Position numbers and translations under genes: made by a program
Assembly (NCBI GenBank): GCA_024291935.2
Contig: CM044320.1
Coordinates: 55,432,001 to 55,496,000, forward strand
From: Okapia johnstoni
Lineage: Eukaryota; Chordata; Mammalia; Artiodactyla; Giraffidae
Length of the DNA stretch: 64,000 nt
Reading direction: 5' to 3'
Notes under the pieces: model-generated
What the model was told of the DNA's origin: nothing
Database searches by the model: none
What the model saw: only the letters and a program-made list of their open reading frames with translations
Part shown: positions 36,820 to 47,578 of the stretch, one piece after another
Layout of the letters: each line of letters begins with the position of its first letter
Position numbering within the stretch: position 1 is the first letter of the stretch

Positions 36820-37347
36820 AATCCTGGGAACACCAGAAAACTCCTGAATCCGGGAAGCATTAACCAATAGGAGCTCATCAAATGCCTCCATACCTACACT
36901 GAAACCAAGCACCACCCAAGGGCCAACAAGTTCCAGAGTAAGATATACCACACAAATTCTCCAGCAACACAGGAATATAGCCCTGAGCTTCAATATACAG
37001 GCTGCCCAGAGCCACACCAAACCCATAGACATCTCAAAACTCATTACTGGACACTTCATTGCCCTCCAGAGAGAAGAAATCCAGCTCCACCCACCAGAAC
37101 ACCGACACAAGCTTCCCCAACCTGGAAACCTTGACAAGCCACCTGTCTAACCCCATCCACAGCAAGGAACCTCCACAATAAAGAGGAACCACAAACTGCC
37201 AGAAAACAGAAAGGCCACCCCAAACACAGCAATATAAATCAGATGAAAAGGCAGAGAAATACCCAGCAGGTAAAGGAACAGGATAAATGCCCTCCAAATC
37301 AAATAAAAGAGGAAGAGATAGGGAATCTACCTGATAAAGAATTCTGA

Positions 37348-38167
37348 ATGATGATAGTGAAAATGATCCAAAATCTGGAAAACAAATTGGGGTTACAGAT
37401 AAATAACCTGGAGACAAGGATCGAGAAGATGCAAGAAAGGTTTAACAAGGACTTAGAAGAAATAAAAAAGAGTCAATATATAATGAATAATGCAATAAAT
37501 GAGATAAAAAACACTCTGGAGGGAACCAACAGTAGAATAACGGAGGCAGAAGATAGGATAGGTGAGGTAGAAGATAGAATGATAGAAATAAATGAAACAG
37601 AGGGGAAAAAAGAAAAAAAGAATTAAAAGAAATGAGGACAACCTCAGAAACCTCTGGGACAATGTTAAATGCACCAACATTCGAATCATAGGAGTCCCAG
37701 AAGAAGAAGACAAAAAGAAAGACCATGAGAAAATACTCGAGATAATAATTGAAAACTTCCCTAAAGTGGGGAAGGAAATAATCACCCACGTCCAAGAAAC
37801 CCAGAGAGTCCCAAACAGGATAAACCCAAGGCAAAACACCCCAAGACACATATTAATCAAATTAACAAAGATCAAACACAAAGAACAAATATTAAAAACA
37901 GCAAGGGAAAAACAACAAATAACACACAAGGGGATTCTCATAAGGATAACAGCTGATCTTTCAATAGAAACTCTTCAGGCCAGAAGGGAATGGCAGGACA
38001 TACTTAAAGTGATGAAAGAAAATAATCTACAGCCCAGATTACTGTATCCAGCAAGGATCTCATTCAAATATGAAGAAGAAATCAAAAGCTTTAAAGACAA
38101 GCAAAAGCTGAGAGAATTCAGCACCACCAAACCAGCTCTCCAACAAATGCTAAAGGATCTTCTCTAG
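37348..38167 (+). pseudogene. L1 ORF1 (frameshifted)
   Basis: The N-terminal coiled-coil-type half (NLETRIEKMQERFNKDLEEI, EAEDRIGEVEDR) is in one frame to 37626. The RNA-binding half (NLRNLWDNVKCTNIRIIGVPEE, then the C-terminal domain ARISFKYEEEIKSF) is in another frame to 38167. A shift in an A/G-rich tract near 37600 separates them. Confidence 0.9.
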
Positions 38168-39418
38168 ACAGGAAACACAGAAAGGGTGTATAATCTTGAA
38201 CCCAAAACAATAAAGTAAATGGCAACGGGATCATACTTATCAATAATTACCTTAAATGTAAACGGGTTGAATGCCCCAACCAAAAGACAAAGACTGGCTG
38301 AATGGATACAAAAACAAGACCCCTATATATGTTGTCTACAAGAGACCCACCTTGAAACAAGGTACACATACAGACTGAAAGTGAAGGGCTGGAAAAAGAT
38401 ATTTCATGCAAATAGAGACCAAAAGAAAGCAGGAATGGCAATACTCATTTCAGATAAAATAGACTTTAAAATAAAGGCTGTGAAAAGAGACAAAGATGGA
38501 CGCTACATAATGATCAAAGGATCAATCCAAGAAGAAGATATAACAATTATAAATATATATGCACCCAACATAGGAGCACCGCAATATGTAAGGCAAATGC
38601 TAACAAGTATGAAATGGGGAAATTAACAATAACACAATAAGAGTGGCAGACTTTAATACCCAACTCACACCTATGGACAGATCAACTAAACAGAAAATTA
38701 GCAAGGATACACAAACTTTAAATGATACAATACACCAGTTAGACCTAATTGATATCTATAGGACATTTCACCCCAAAAACAATGAATTTCACCTTTTTCT
38801 CATGCGCACACAGAAACTTCTCCAGAATAGATCACATCCTGGGCCATAAATCTAGTCTTTGTAAATTCAAAAAAAATTGAAATCATTCCAAGCATCTTTT
38901 CTGACCACAATGCAGTAAGATTAGATGTCAATTACAGGAGAAAAACTATTAAAAATTTCAACATATGGAGGCTGAACAACATGCTGCTGAATAACCAATA
39001 AATCACAGAAGAAATCAAAAAAGAAATTCAAAATATGCATAGAAACGAATGAAAATGAAAACACAACAACCCAAAACCTGTGGGACATGGTAAAAGCAGT
39101 GCTAAGGGGAAGATTCATAGCAATACAGGCTCACCTCAAGAAACAAGAAAAAAGTCAAATAAATAACCTAACTCTACACCTAAAGCAACCAGAAAAGAAA
39201 GAAATGAAGAACCCCAGGGTTAGTAGAAGGAAACAATCTTAAAAATTAGGGCAGAAATAAATGCAAAAGAAGCAAAAGAGACCATAGCAAAAATCAACAA
39301 AGCCAAAAGCTGGTTCTTTGAGAAGATAAATAAAATTGACAAGCCATTAGCCAGACTCATCAAGAAACAAAGGGAGAAGAATCAAATCAACAAAATTAGA
39401 AATGAAAACAGAGAGATT

Positions 39419-39496
39419 ACAACAGACAACACAGAAATACAAAGGATCATAAGAGTCACAACAGACAACACAGAAATACAAAGGATCATAAGAGAC
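39419..39496 (+). repeat. 39-bp direct tandem duplication in L1 ORF2
   Basis: ACAACAGACAACACAGAAAT and following bases occur twice, starting at 39419 and 39458. The unit is a multiple of three, so this event does not itself shift the frame. Confidence 0.85.
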
Positions 39497-40709
39497 TATT
39501 ATCAGCAACAATACGCAAATAAAATGGACAACTTGGAAGAAATAGATAAATTCTTAGAAAAGTACAACTTCCCAAAACTGAACCAGGAAGAAATAGAAAA
39601 TATCAACAGACCCATCACAAGCACGGAAATTGAAACTAATCAGAAATCTTTCAACAAACAAAAGGCCAGGACCAGATGGCTTCACAGCTGAATTCTACCA
39701 AAAATTTAGAGAAGAGCTAACACTTATCCTACTCAAATTTTCTTCCAGAAAATTGCAGAGGAAGGTAAGCTTCCAAACTCATTCTATGAGGCCACCATCA
39801 CCCTAATACCAAAACCTGACAAAGATGCCACAAAAAAAGAAAGCTACAGGCCAATATCACTGATGAACATAGATGCAAAAATCCTTAACAAAATCCTAGC
39901 AAACAGAATCCAACAACATATTAAAAAGATCATACATCATGACCAAGTGGGCTTTATCCCAGGGATGCAAGGATTCTTCAATATCTGCAAATCAATCAAT
40001 GTAATACACCACATAAACAAATTGAAAAATCAAAAACATATGATTATTTAAATAGATGCAGAGAAAGCCTTGGACAAAATTCAACATTCATTTATGATAA
40101 AAACCCTCCAAAAAGCAAGAATAGAAGGAACATACCTCAACATAATAAAAGCCATATATGACAAACCCACAGCAAACATTAGTCTCAATGGTGAAAAACT
40201 GAAAGCATTTCCCCTAAATTCAGGAACAAGACAAAGGTGCCCACTCTCACCACTACTATTCAACATAGTTTTGGAAGTTTTGGCCACAGCAATCAGAGCA
40301 GAAAAAGAAATAAAAGGAATCCAGACTGGAAAAGAAGTAAAACTCTCACTGTTTGCAGATGACATGATCCTCTACATAGAAAACCCTAAAGACTCCACCA
40401 GAAAATTACTAGAGCTAATCAATGAATATAGTAAAGTTTCAGGATATAAAATTAACACACAGAAATCCCTTGCATTCCTATCCACTAACAACGAGAAAAC
40501 AGAAAGAGAAATTAAGGAAACAATTCCATTCACCATCGCAACGAAAAGAATCAAATACTTAGGAATATATCTACCTAAAGAAACAAAAGACTTATATATA
40601 GAAAACTATAAAACACTGATGAAAGAAATCAAAGAGGACACAAATAGATGGAGAAATAAACCGTGTTCATGGATCGGAAGAATCAATATAGTGAAAATGG
40701 GTATACTAC

Positions 40710-41461
40710 TGAAAGGTTGTTGCTGAGCCACAGAAAGACGGCCGGGATTCTTGGCCTCTGGAGGAGAAGAATTCAATCCGGGGCCAGAGACGAGGCTGGA
40801 TCGCTCAGAGCTTTGGTTGTGATAAAGTTTTATTAAAGTATAAAGGAGATAGAGAAAGCTTCTGACATAGGCATCAGAAGGGGGCAGAAAGAGTACCCCC
40901 CTGCTAGTCTTCAGCTCGATGTTATATAGTCACTAGCAGTTTGTTAATGAAAGAAAGGAATGTCTTAAACTCAGAATGGCACCAGGCCCCTCACCCATAA
41001 GATGTATTTTGGAATAATCTGGGCACCGGACATCCCGGGTCATAAAACGATTGACTTGAATTTTGCAGAAAGGCAGATCATGCAAATAGTTTCACTTACA
41101 TAGATTAGGGGAACAATGACTGAGTATAACGTACTGGTTTATCAAGTAGGTTCTGAGCCATTAGGCAGAAGACAGCGTTTGGGGTAAATGAACAGTACAT
41201 TAACATAGTTTAAGACAAACATTTCCATAAGAAAAATGCATTGGTTAACTCAAAGTTTGAGAATAGTTAACTTCAGATGAAACCAGGTGTCATGGCAACA
41301 CAGTATTTTAAGAGAAATCTCTTTTAAATTTGTATAGAGAAGGGAAAAAATATCGCTAGTTTGTTTCCTCCTGCCACTTAAGAGAGAGAGAAAATGTCTG
41401 ACACTTGCAGCCTATTTCCTTCGTTTGGAGAACCCTGGCCTTCCTGCCTGTTGCCCTCTCA
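40710..41461 (-). mobile_element. Solo endogenous retrovirus LTR inside L1 ORF2
   Basis: A 752-bp element with TG...CA ends and an exact 4-bp target-site duplication CTAC (40706-40709 and 41462-41465). On the minus strand it shows AATAAAACTTTATCACAACC (polyadenylation region) and ends CAACAACCTTTCA. L1 sequence continues seamlessly on both sides. The type resembles the LTRs at 50300 and 60689 (shared GCTTCTGA...CATCAGAAGGGGG stretch). No viral coding sequence remains. Confidence 0.88.
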
Positions 41462-43691
41462 CTACCCAAAGAAATCTATAGATTCAATGCAATCCCTATC
41501 AAGCTACCAACGGTATTTTTCACAGAACTAGAATAAATAATTTCACAATTTGTATGGAAATATAAAAAACCTCGAATAGCCAAAGCAATCTTGAGAAAGA
41601 AGAATGGAACCGGAGGAATCAACCTGCCTGACTTCAGGCTCTACTACAAAGCCACAGTCATCAAGACAGTATGGTACTGGCACAAGGACAGAAATATAGA
41701 TCAGTGGAACAAAATAGAAAGCCCAGAGATAAATCCACGCACCTATGGACACCTTATCTTCGACAAAGGAGGCCAAGAATATACAATGGAGAAAAGACAA
41801 TCTCTTTAACAAGTGGTGCTGGGAAAACTGGTCAACCACTTGTAAAAGAATGAAACTAGAACACTTTCTAACACCATACACAAAAATAAACTCACAATGG
41901 ATTAAAAATCTGAACATAAGACCGAAACTATAAAACTCCTAGAGGAAAACATAGGCAAAACACTCTCTGACATAAACCACAGCAGGATCCTCTATGACCC
42001 ACCTCCCAGAATATTGGAAATAAAAGCAAAATTAAACAAATGGGACCTAATTAAACTTACAAGCTTTTGCACAACAAAGGAAACTATAAGCAAGGTGAAA
42101 AGACAGCCTTCAGAATGGGAGAAAATAACAGCAAACGAAGCAACGGACAAAGAATCAATCTCAAAAATATACAAGCAACTCCTGCAGCTCAATTCCAGAA
42201 AAATAAACAACCCAATCAAAAAGTGGGCCAAAGAACTAAACAGACATTTCTCCAAAGAAGACATACAGATGGCTAACAAACACATGAAAAGATGCTCAAT
42301 ATCACTCATTATTAGAGAAACGCAAATCAAAACCACAATGAGGTACCATTTCACGCCAGTCAGAATGGCTGCTATCCAAAAGACTACAAGCAATAAATGC
42401 TGGAGAGGATGTGGAGAAAAGGGAACCCTCTTACACTGTTGGTGGGAATGCAAACTAGTACAGCCACTATGGAGAACAGAGTGGAGATTCCTCAAAAAAC
42501 TGGAAATAGAACTGCCATATGACCCAGCAATCCCACTGCTGGGCATACACACCAAGGAAACCAGACTTGAAAGAGATACGTGTACCCCAATGTTCATCAC
42601 AGCACTGTTTATAATAGCCAGGACATGGAAGCAGCCTAGATGCCCATCAGCAGACGAATGGATAAGGAAGCTGTGGTACATATACACAATGGAATATTAC
42701 TCAGCCATTAAAAAGAATACATTTGAGTCAGTTCTAATGAGGTGGATGAAACTGGAGCCTATTATACAGAGTGAAGTAAGTCAGAAAGAAAAACACCAAT
42801 ACAGTATACTAACACATATATATGGGGGGTTCTGGAAGGGGAACACATGTACACCCATGGTGGATTCATGTCAATGTATGGCAAAACCAATACAATATTG
42901 TAAGGTTGAAAAATAGATAAATAAACTAACTTTAAAAAATAAAAAAATAAAAGAAAGTGAAAGAGGAGAGTGAAAAAGTTGGCTTAAAGCTCAATATTCA
43001 GAAAACTAAGATCATGGCATCCAGTCCCATCACTTCATGTCAAATAGATGGGGAAACAGTGGAAATAGTGGCTGACTTTATTTGGGGGGGGGCTCCAAAA
43101 TCATTGCAGATGGTGATTGCAGCCATTAAATTAAAAGACGCTTACTCCTTGGAAGGAAAGTTATGACCAACCTAGACAGCATATTAAAAAGCAGAGACAT
43201 TGCTTTGTCAACAAAGGTCCATCTAGTCAAGGCTATGGTTTTTCCAGTAGTCATATATGGATGTGAGAGCTGGACTATAAAGAAAGCTGAGGGACAAAGA
43301 ATTGACACTTTTGAACTGTGGTGTTGGAGAAGACTCTTGAGAGTCCCTTGGACTGCAAGGAGATCCAATCAGTCCATGCTAAAGGAAATCAGTCCTGAAT
43401 ATTCATTGGAGGGACTAATGCTGAAGCTGAAACTCCAGTACTTTGGCCACATGATGCAAAGAGCTGACTCATGTGAAAAGACCCTAATGTTGGGAAAGAT
43501 TGAAGGCAGGAGGAGAAGGGGACAACAGAGGATGAGATGGTTAGATGACATCACTGACTCAATGGACATGAGTTTGGGTAAACTCTGGGAGCTGGTGATG
43601 GACAGGGAGGCCTGGCATGCTGCAGTTCATTAGGTCGCAAAGAGTCAGACAAGACTGAGCAACTGAACTGAACTGAACTGAGATATCATTT

Positions 43692-44649
43692 ATGTTGAAT
43701 ATGGTGAATAAAAGGTAGGAAATGATTATGAATCATGCCATAAAGTACTTTTTCATAAGTAATGCTATTTAAAAGTACAGTATTTTCTCAACCATAATCT
43801 ATGATGTTTTTGAAGAAATTTTTGAAATGTTCTAAATCTACATATACTTATTCAGCAGAAAGAAAAAGATACTAACACATGAAAACAGAAGACTACGTAT
43901 GTCAAAATGTTAACATTACTTATCTTTGGGAGATGAGCTTGTTTCAGAGTGTTTGGTCTTAATCCCTATCCTTTTCTGAGTGTCCACAGTGATCATGTAG
44001 TAAGAAAAGAGAAATTAAAGTTCTTTCCTTCCCTTGCAAAACTTGGGATGATTGTAGTAATAAAAAGAAAATGCAGAAGAAGAAAAACAGAAAAAAGAGA
44101 GAGAGAGAGAGGAAGCAACCCCATAGTAGTTTTCTGACTTCCTTTGACAAGTCATGAGAGCTCAGTGTCATCCATTTAAACGCAAGTGGGACGGCAATGG
44201 GTAACCAACAAGAACATGATCAACAGCTGAGAACCCACCCCATTTCCAGTCCTGGGCTCCACCCCACGTTCCGTCCCACCCTCCCACCCCCACCACCATG
44301 CACCCTTCCAGCCAGAGACCTCCTCCACTCCTCCTCCAGAAAGTCTAACCTGAATACCCTGCTAATTCAGCAGCAATAAAACCAGACCTTCTGCTGAGAG
44401 AGGAGGAGACACCAGACACAGAGTTTGAAGGACACAATCTCATCAGGGAAATCTCTCCCCCAAACTGCAGAGCCTCAAGGTCAGAAGGTAAGGGCAGGGG
44501 TGGAAGAGGTTCAGCAGGTCAGCTGGATGAAATGAAGAAGAAAGGTGGGACTTCACGTCCAGGAAAACATCTTGGACTCTTCCCCGGGGAGCTGACAATG
44601 GGTCTACCTTCACACAGTGAGATATAAACAAATAAGAAATCTGGGGTAC
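43692..44649. other. Unit D intron 1, right part
   Basis: Homologous to 19100-20056 of RDH16 intron 1 (for example GAGAGGAGGAGACACCAGAC near 44400). Includes a short (GA)n run at 44096-44112. No gene. Confidence 0.7.
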
Positions 44650-44961
44650 CGCTGTCCCCCACACTCTCCTTCACCCCCTTAGTGGCCGCAGCGACACTCT
44701 CTGTCTTGGTGACATCCAGGATCACCGTCGGCAGCCTGTCTGATGTCTGGTTCCTCAGCTGCTTGGCCCCCTGCTCTGTCAGACATGCAGCCAGACCCTC
44801 AAGCCTCTCAGGTCCAGCTGCCTGGCCAGCAGTCTCCGGAAGCCTGGGTCACAGCCCGTGATGAAGACGAACTTGTCCTGGAGGTGGCTCACCACCTTCC
44901 TCTCCCAGTAGTGGCACAGGAGGTAGTACAGGCCCACAAGGACCACCAGGGATAGCCACAT
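44650..44961 (-). pseudogene. Pseudogene D exon 1
   Basis: 312 nt against 313. Encodes MWLSLVVLVGLYYLL and an intact TGCD start of the cofactor motif, with PGFR for SGFG. Frameshift after LRGLRV. Donor GTACC is intact. Confidence 0.9.
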
Positions 44962-45981
44962 GGTTTGTAGGGGACAGACACACACAGGCTGGGGTGAAAT
45001 TGATCGACTAGTGATCAGACAGTAAGAATTAAGAACACAAAGGATTATGAATGGCCAACCAGCTTCCAGGCTCTCTGGCATGGAGGTTTCAAGATTTTCC
45101 TGTTCACCCTCTTCAGTGAGTATTACTGACTCTAACCCCAAAGTATCCTCTTGTCGCCAGCCAAAATCTTGGGCTTCTCTGTCCACAGAAGCCAAGTGAA
45201 AAATATGGACAGAGTTTGGAGGAAATAGAAAGGTGGCTTTTATTCTTAGCCAGTGGAGAGGGGAACACAGTAAGCTCATGCCTCAAGACCTGTGTCCTCC
45301 CCACCCCTACTCCATGAGGAGTATAGGGGCTTACATAAGTCAAGGGCTCACAGTCAGGAGTCAGTGATGAGGAACAAAAGTGATAGGATCTTAATTTCTT
45401 CCTCTTGCATTATTTCAAAGATAGTCATAAACTAGTGTCAGTAACCCAGTAATTGAGTCTGGCAGTTTGGTGGTTCTACGGCCTTCTTTCTGATATGGCA
45501 CTGAAAGGGGAAGGATGTTGTAAGGGTAAACAGCAAGTAGGGGATGTATTTAGCATAGAATCAAAGGAGCAAATGTGAATTGTAGCTCCTAATGAGTTAG
45601 GGGGCAGAAAAGCAAACTTAGTTACAGACAGAGACGGTTAGAAACAGTTAAAGTGAAAAAAAAAAAAAAAGCTAGGAATGTTGAGGTCTGCCCATTGTTC
45701 TCTTTATCTTCTTTGTTCTCAGGAAAGGAAAAGAGGAAAACCATTCCTCTATTTTCCTTCTCACTAAAACACTCTTTGGTACACTTACCCCTTTTCTAAT
45801 TGAAACCATTGTATTTTCAACACAACCTGTTAAGGATGACAATAGTTCTCACAACTACCTAAGCCTGGTCCTCCCTCTCCTCCCTGTTTCCCTCTATCCA
45901 ATTCTCCCCTCTCCACCCCCACCTCCATACATTAGAACCCTTACATCTCTGGTTTCATGGTTCACAACTATCTATATACCA
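44962..45981. repeat. Upstream block of unit D (partial), with LTR
   Basis: The 5' flank of exon 1 resembles U1, but carries an LTR at 45152-45763 and ends abruptly at about 45981 inside a BovB. Confidence 0.65.
45152..45763 (-). mobile_element. Solo LTR-like insertion upstream of unit D
   Basis: About 612 bp with TG...CA ends (TGTCGCCAGCC ... CCTTCTCA). On the minus strand it has AATAAAAGCC about 80 bp before its end, as in an LTR polyadenylation region, and an A15 run complement near 45660. Unit B lacks it at the matching place. A clear target-site duplication was not found. Confidence 0.65.
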
Positions 45982-47437
45982 AGAGAATATAATCAATCGA
46001 TTTCGGTATTGACCAATTGTTGATGTCCATGTGTAGAGTCTTCTCTTGTGTTGTTGGAAGAGGGTGTTTGCTATGACCAGTGCATTCTCTTGGCAAAACC
46101 CTGTTAGCCTTTGCCCTGCTTCATTTTGTAGTTCAAGGCCAAATTTGCGCGTTGCTCCATGTGTCTCTTGAATTCCTACTTTTGCATTCCAGCTCCTGTG
46201 ATAAAAAAGACATCTTTTTTGGGTGTTTGTTCTAGAAGATCCTGTAAGTCCTAATAAAATCATTCAAATTCATCTTCTTCACATTTCTGGTTAGGGCATA
46301 GACTTGAATTACTATGATATTGAATGGTTTGCCTTGGAAACCAATGGAGTTCATTCTGTCGTTTTTGAGATTGCACCCAAGTACTTCATTTCAGACTCTT
46401 TTGTTGACTATGAGGGCTACTCCATTTCTTCTAAGGGATTCTTGCCCAAACTAGTAGATACAATGTCATCTGAGCTAAATTCACCCATCCCAGTCCATTT
46501 TAGTTCACTGATCCCTAAAATGTGGATGTTCACTCTTGCCATCTCCTGTTTGACCGCTTCCAATTTACCTTGATTCATGGACCTAACATTCCAGGTTCCT
46601 ATGCAATATTGTTCTTTACAGCATCAGACTTTACTTCCATCACCAGTCACATCCAAAACTGGGTGTTGTTTTTGCTTTGGCTCCGTCTCTTCATTCTTTA
46701 TGGAATTATTTCTCCACTCTTTTCCAGTAGCATATTGGGCACCTACTGACCTGGGGAGTCCATCTTTCAGCGTCCTATCTCTTTGCCTTCTCATACTTTT
46801 CATGGGATTCTCAAGGCAAGAATACTGAAGTGGTTTGCCATTCCCTTCTCCAGTGGACCACATTTTGTCAGAACTCTCCGGCATGACCCGTAAGTCTTGG
46901 GTGGCCTTTCATGGCCTGGCTCATAGTTTCATTGGGTTAGACAAGGCTGTGTTCCATGTGATCAGTTCTGTTAGTTTTCTGTGATTGTGGTTTTCATTCT
47001 GTCTGCCCTCTGAGCAATGAATATAAGAGGCTTATGGAAGCTTCCTGATGGGAGAGACTGACTGTGGGGGAAACTGGGTCTTGTTCTGATGGGTTGGGCC
47101 ATGCCCAGTAAATCTTTCATCCACTTTTCTGTTGATGGTTGGGGCTCTTTTCCCTCCTCTTGTTTGACCTGAGACCAAAGTATGGTGGAGGTAATGAAGT
47201 TAATGGTGTCCTCCTTCAAAAGGTCCCATGCACACACTGCTGCACTCAGTGCCCTCGACCCTGCAGCAAGCCACCGCTGACCCACACCTCCACTGGAGAC
47301 TCCTGGACACTCACAGACAAGTCTGGGTCAGTCTCTTGTGGGGTCACTGCTCCTTTCTCCTGGGTCCTGGTGCGCACAAGGTTTCATTTGTGCCCTCCAA
47401 GACTCTGTTTCCCCAGTCCTATGTATGTTCTGGTGCA
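45982..47437 (-). mobile_element. BovB LINE 5' portion, 3' truncated
   Basis: The minus strand carries the BovB 5' UTR (47437 to about 46860) and the start of the polyprotein with broken frames (SVGAQYAT, DWNAK-like SWNAKVG, FCQENALVIANTLFQQHKRR). It stops within the endonuclease domain at 45982. Losing the 3' end is abnormal for a LINE insertion, so a later deletion or rearrangement removed it. Confidence 0.88.
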
Positions 47438-47578
47438 CTATGTAATCATTAGCTCTGGGCTTAAAGAAAATAAGTCTCGTATGACTAAGACAAAACATTG
47501 TAGAAAAAAAAAATTTTTGTCCTCTTTTCCTTCTTGAGAGCCCTGGACTCCTTATCAACCTACTTAAGAATTAACTCT
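47438..47578 (-). mobile_element. LTR fragment (right part)
   Basis: Matches the right end of the LTR at 50300-51818 (GGCTTAAAGAAAA, then GTATGACTAAGACAAAACA, AATTAACTCTC against AATTGACTCTC). It sits between the 5' end of a BovB and exon 2 of unit E. Confidence 0.8.

Larger units (their letters stand above)
38219..42916 (+). pseudogene. L1 ORF2 (endonuclease/reverse transcriptase, broken)
   Basis: Endonuclease part 38219-38626 ends in a premature stop. Further open pieces lie at 38643-38849, 39863-40051, 40070-40726 ([10 protein letters not shown] and FADDM), 41591-41809 and 42014-42916. The LTR at 40710-41461 splits the RT/C-terminal junction. Confidence 0.9.
34240..42952 (+). mobile_element. 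Full-length L1 LINE inserted in BovB
   Basis: Starts at the L1 5' end (GCGGTCCTAAGATGGCGGAG) and ends in an A-rich tail (42930-42952). It is flanked by an 18-bp duplication GAAAGTGAAAGAGGAGAG (34222-34239 and 42953-42970). 5' UTR to about 37347. ORF1 is 37348-38167 with a frameshift near 37600. ORF2 is about 38219-42916: endonuclease N-terminus (LNVNGLNAPTKRQRL), RT with FADDM at about 40350, and a C-terminal Cys-rich motif (C-x3-C-x7-H-x4-C, about 42400-42450). It is broken by several frameshifts and by a solo LTR at 40710. Not autonomous. Confidence 0.93.
32803..43680 (+). mobile_element. BovB LINE with inverted 5' segment, host of a nested L1
   Basis: Bounded by an exact 11-bp target-site duplication AGATATCATTT (32792-32802 and 43681-43691). 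32803 to about 33761 is BovB 5'/endonuclease-region sequence in reverse orientation. From about 33762 the reverse transcriptase region runs forward (FRKGRGTRDQIANIRW, YADDTTLMAESEEEL) to the L1 at 34240, resumes at 42953 and ends in the BovB 3' tail (GAACTGAACTGAACTG). This is the twin-priming pattern. The reading frames are broken. Confidence 0.93.
29350..44961 (-). pseudogene. RDH16-like pseudogene D (four exons, intron 1 expanded by nested retroelements)
   Basis: Exons: 44650-44961 (exon 1), 31112-31367 (exon 2), 30104-30267 (exon 3) and 29350-29566 (exon 4). Exon 1 keeps ATG and donor but has lost one base near LRGLRV, shifting the frame. Exon 2 has a mutated acceptor (CTG for CAG), 1-2 base deletions around ILDV and VTLS, and NNAG changed to KDAS, although Tyr and Lys remain. 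Exon 3 is open, 164 nt, with good splice sites. Exon 4 has a one-base loss in ALMACH and shifts frame. Intron 1 is about 13.3 kb because of the composite insertion 32803-43680. Confidence 0.9.

Noticed and set aside
42014..42916. A 300-codon open frame considered as a host gene
   Set aside because: It is the C-terminal part of L1 ORF2, with the Cys-rich motif and the L1 3' end directly behind.
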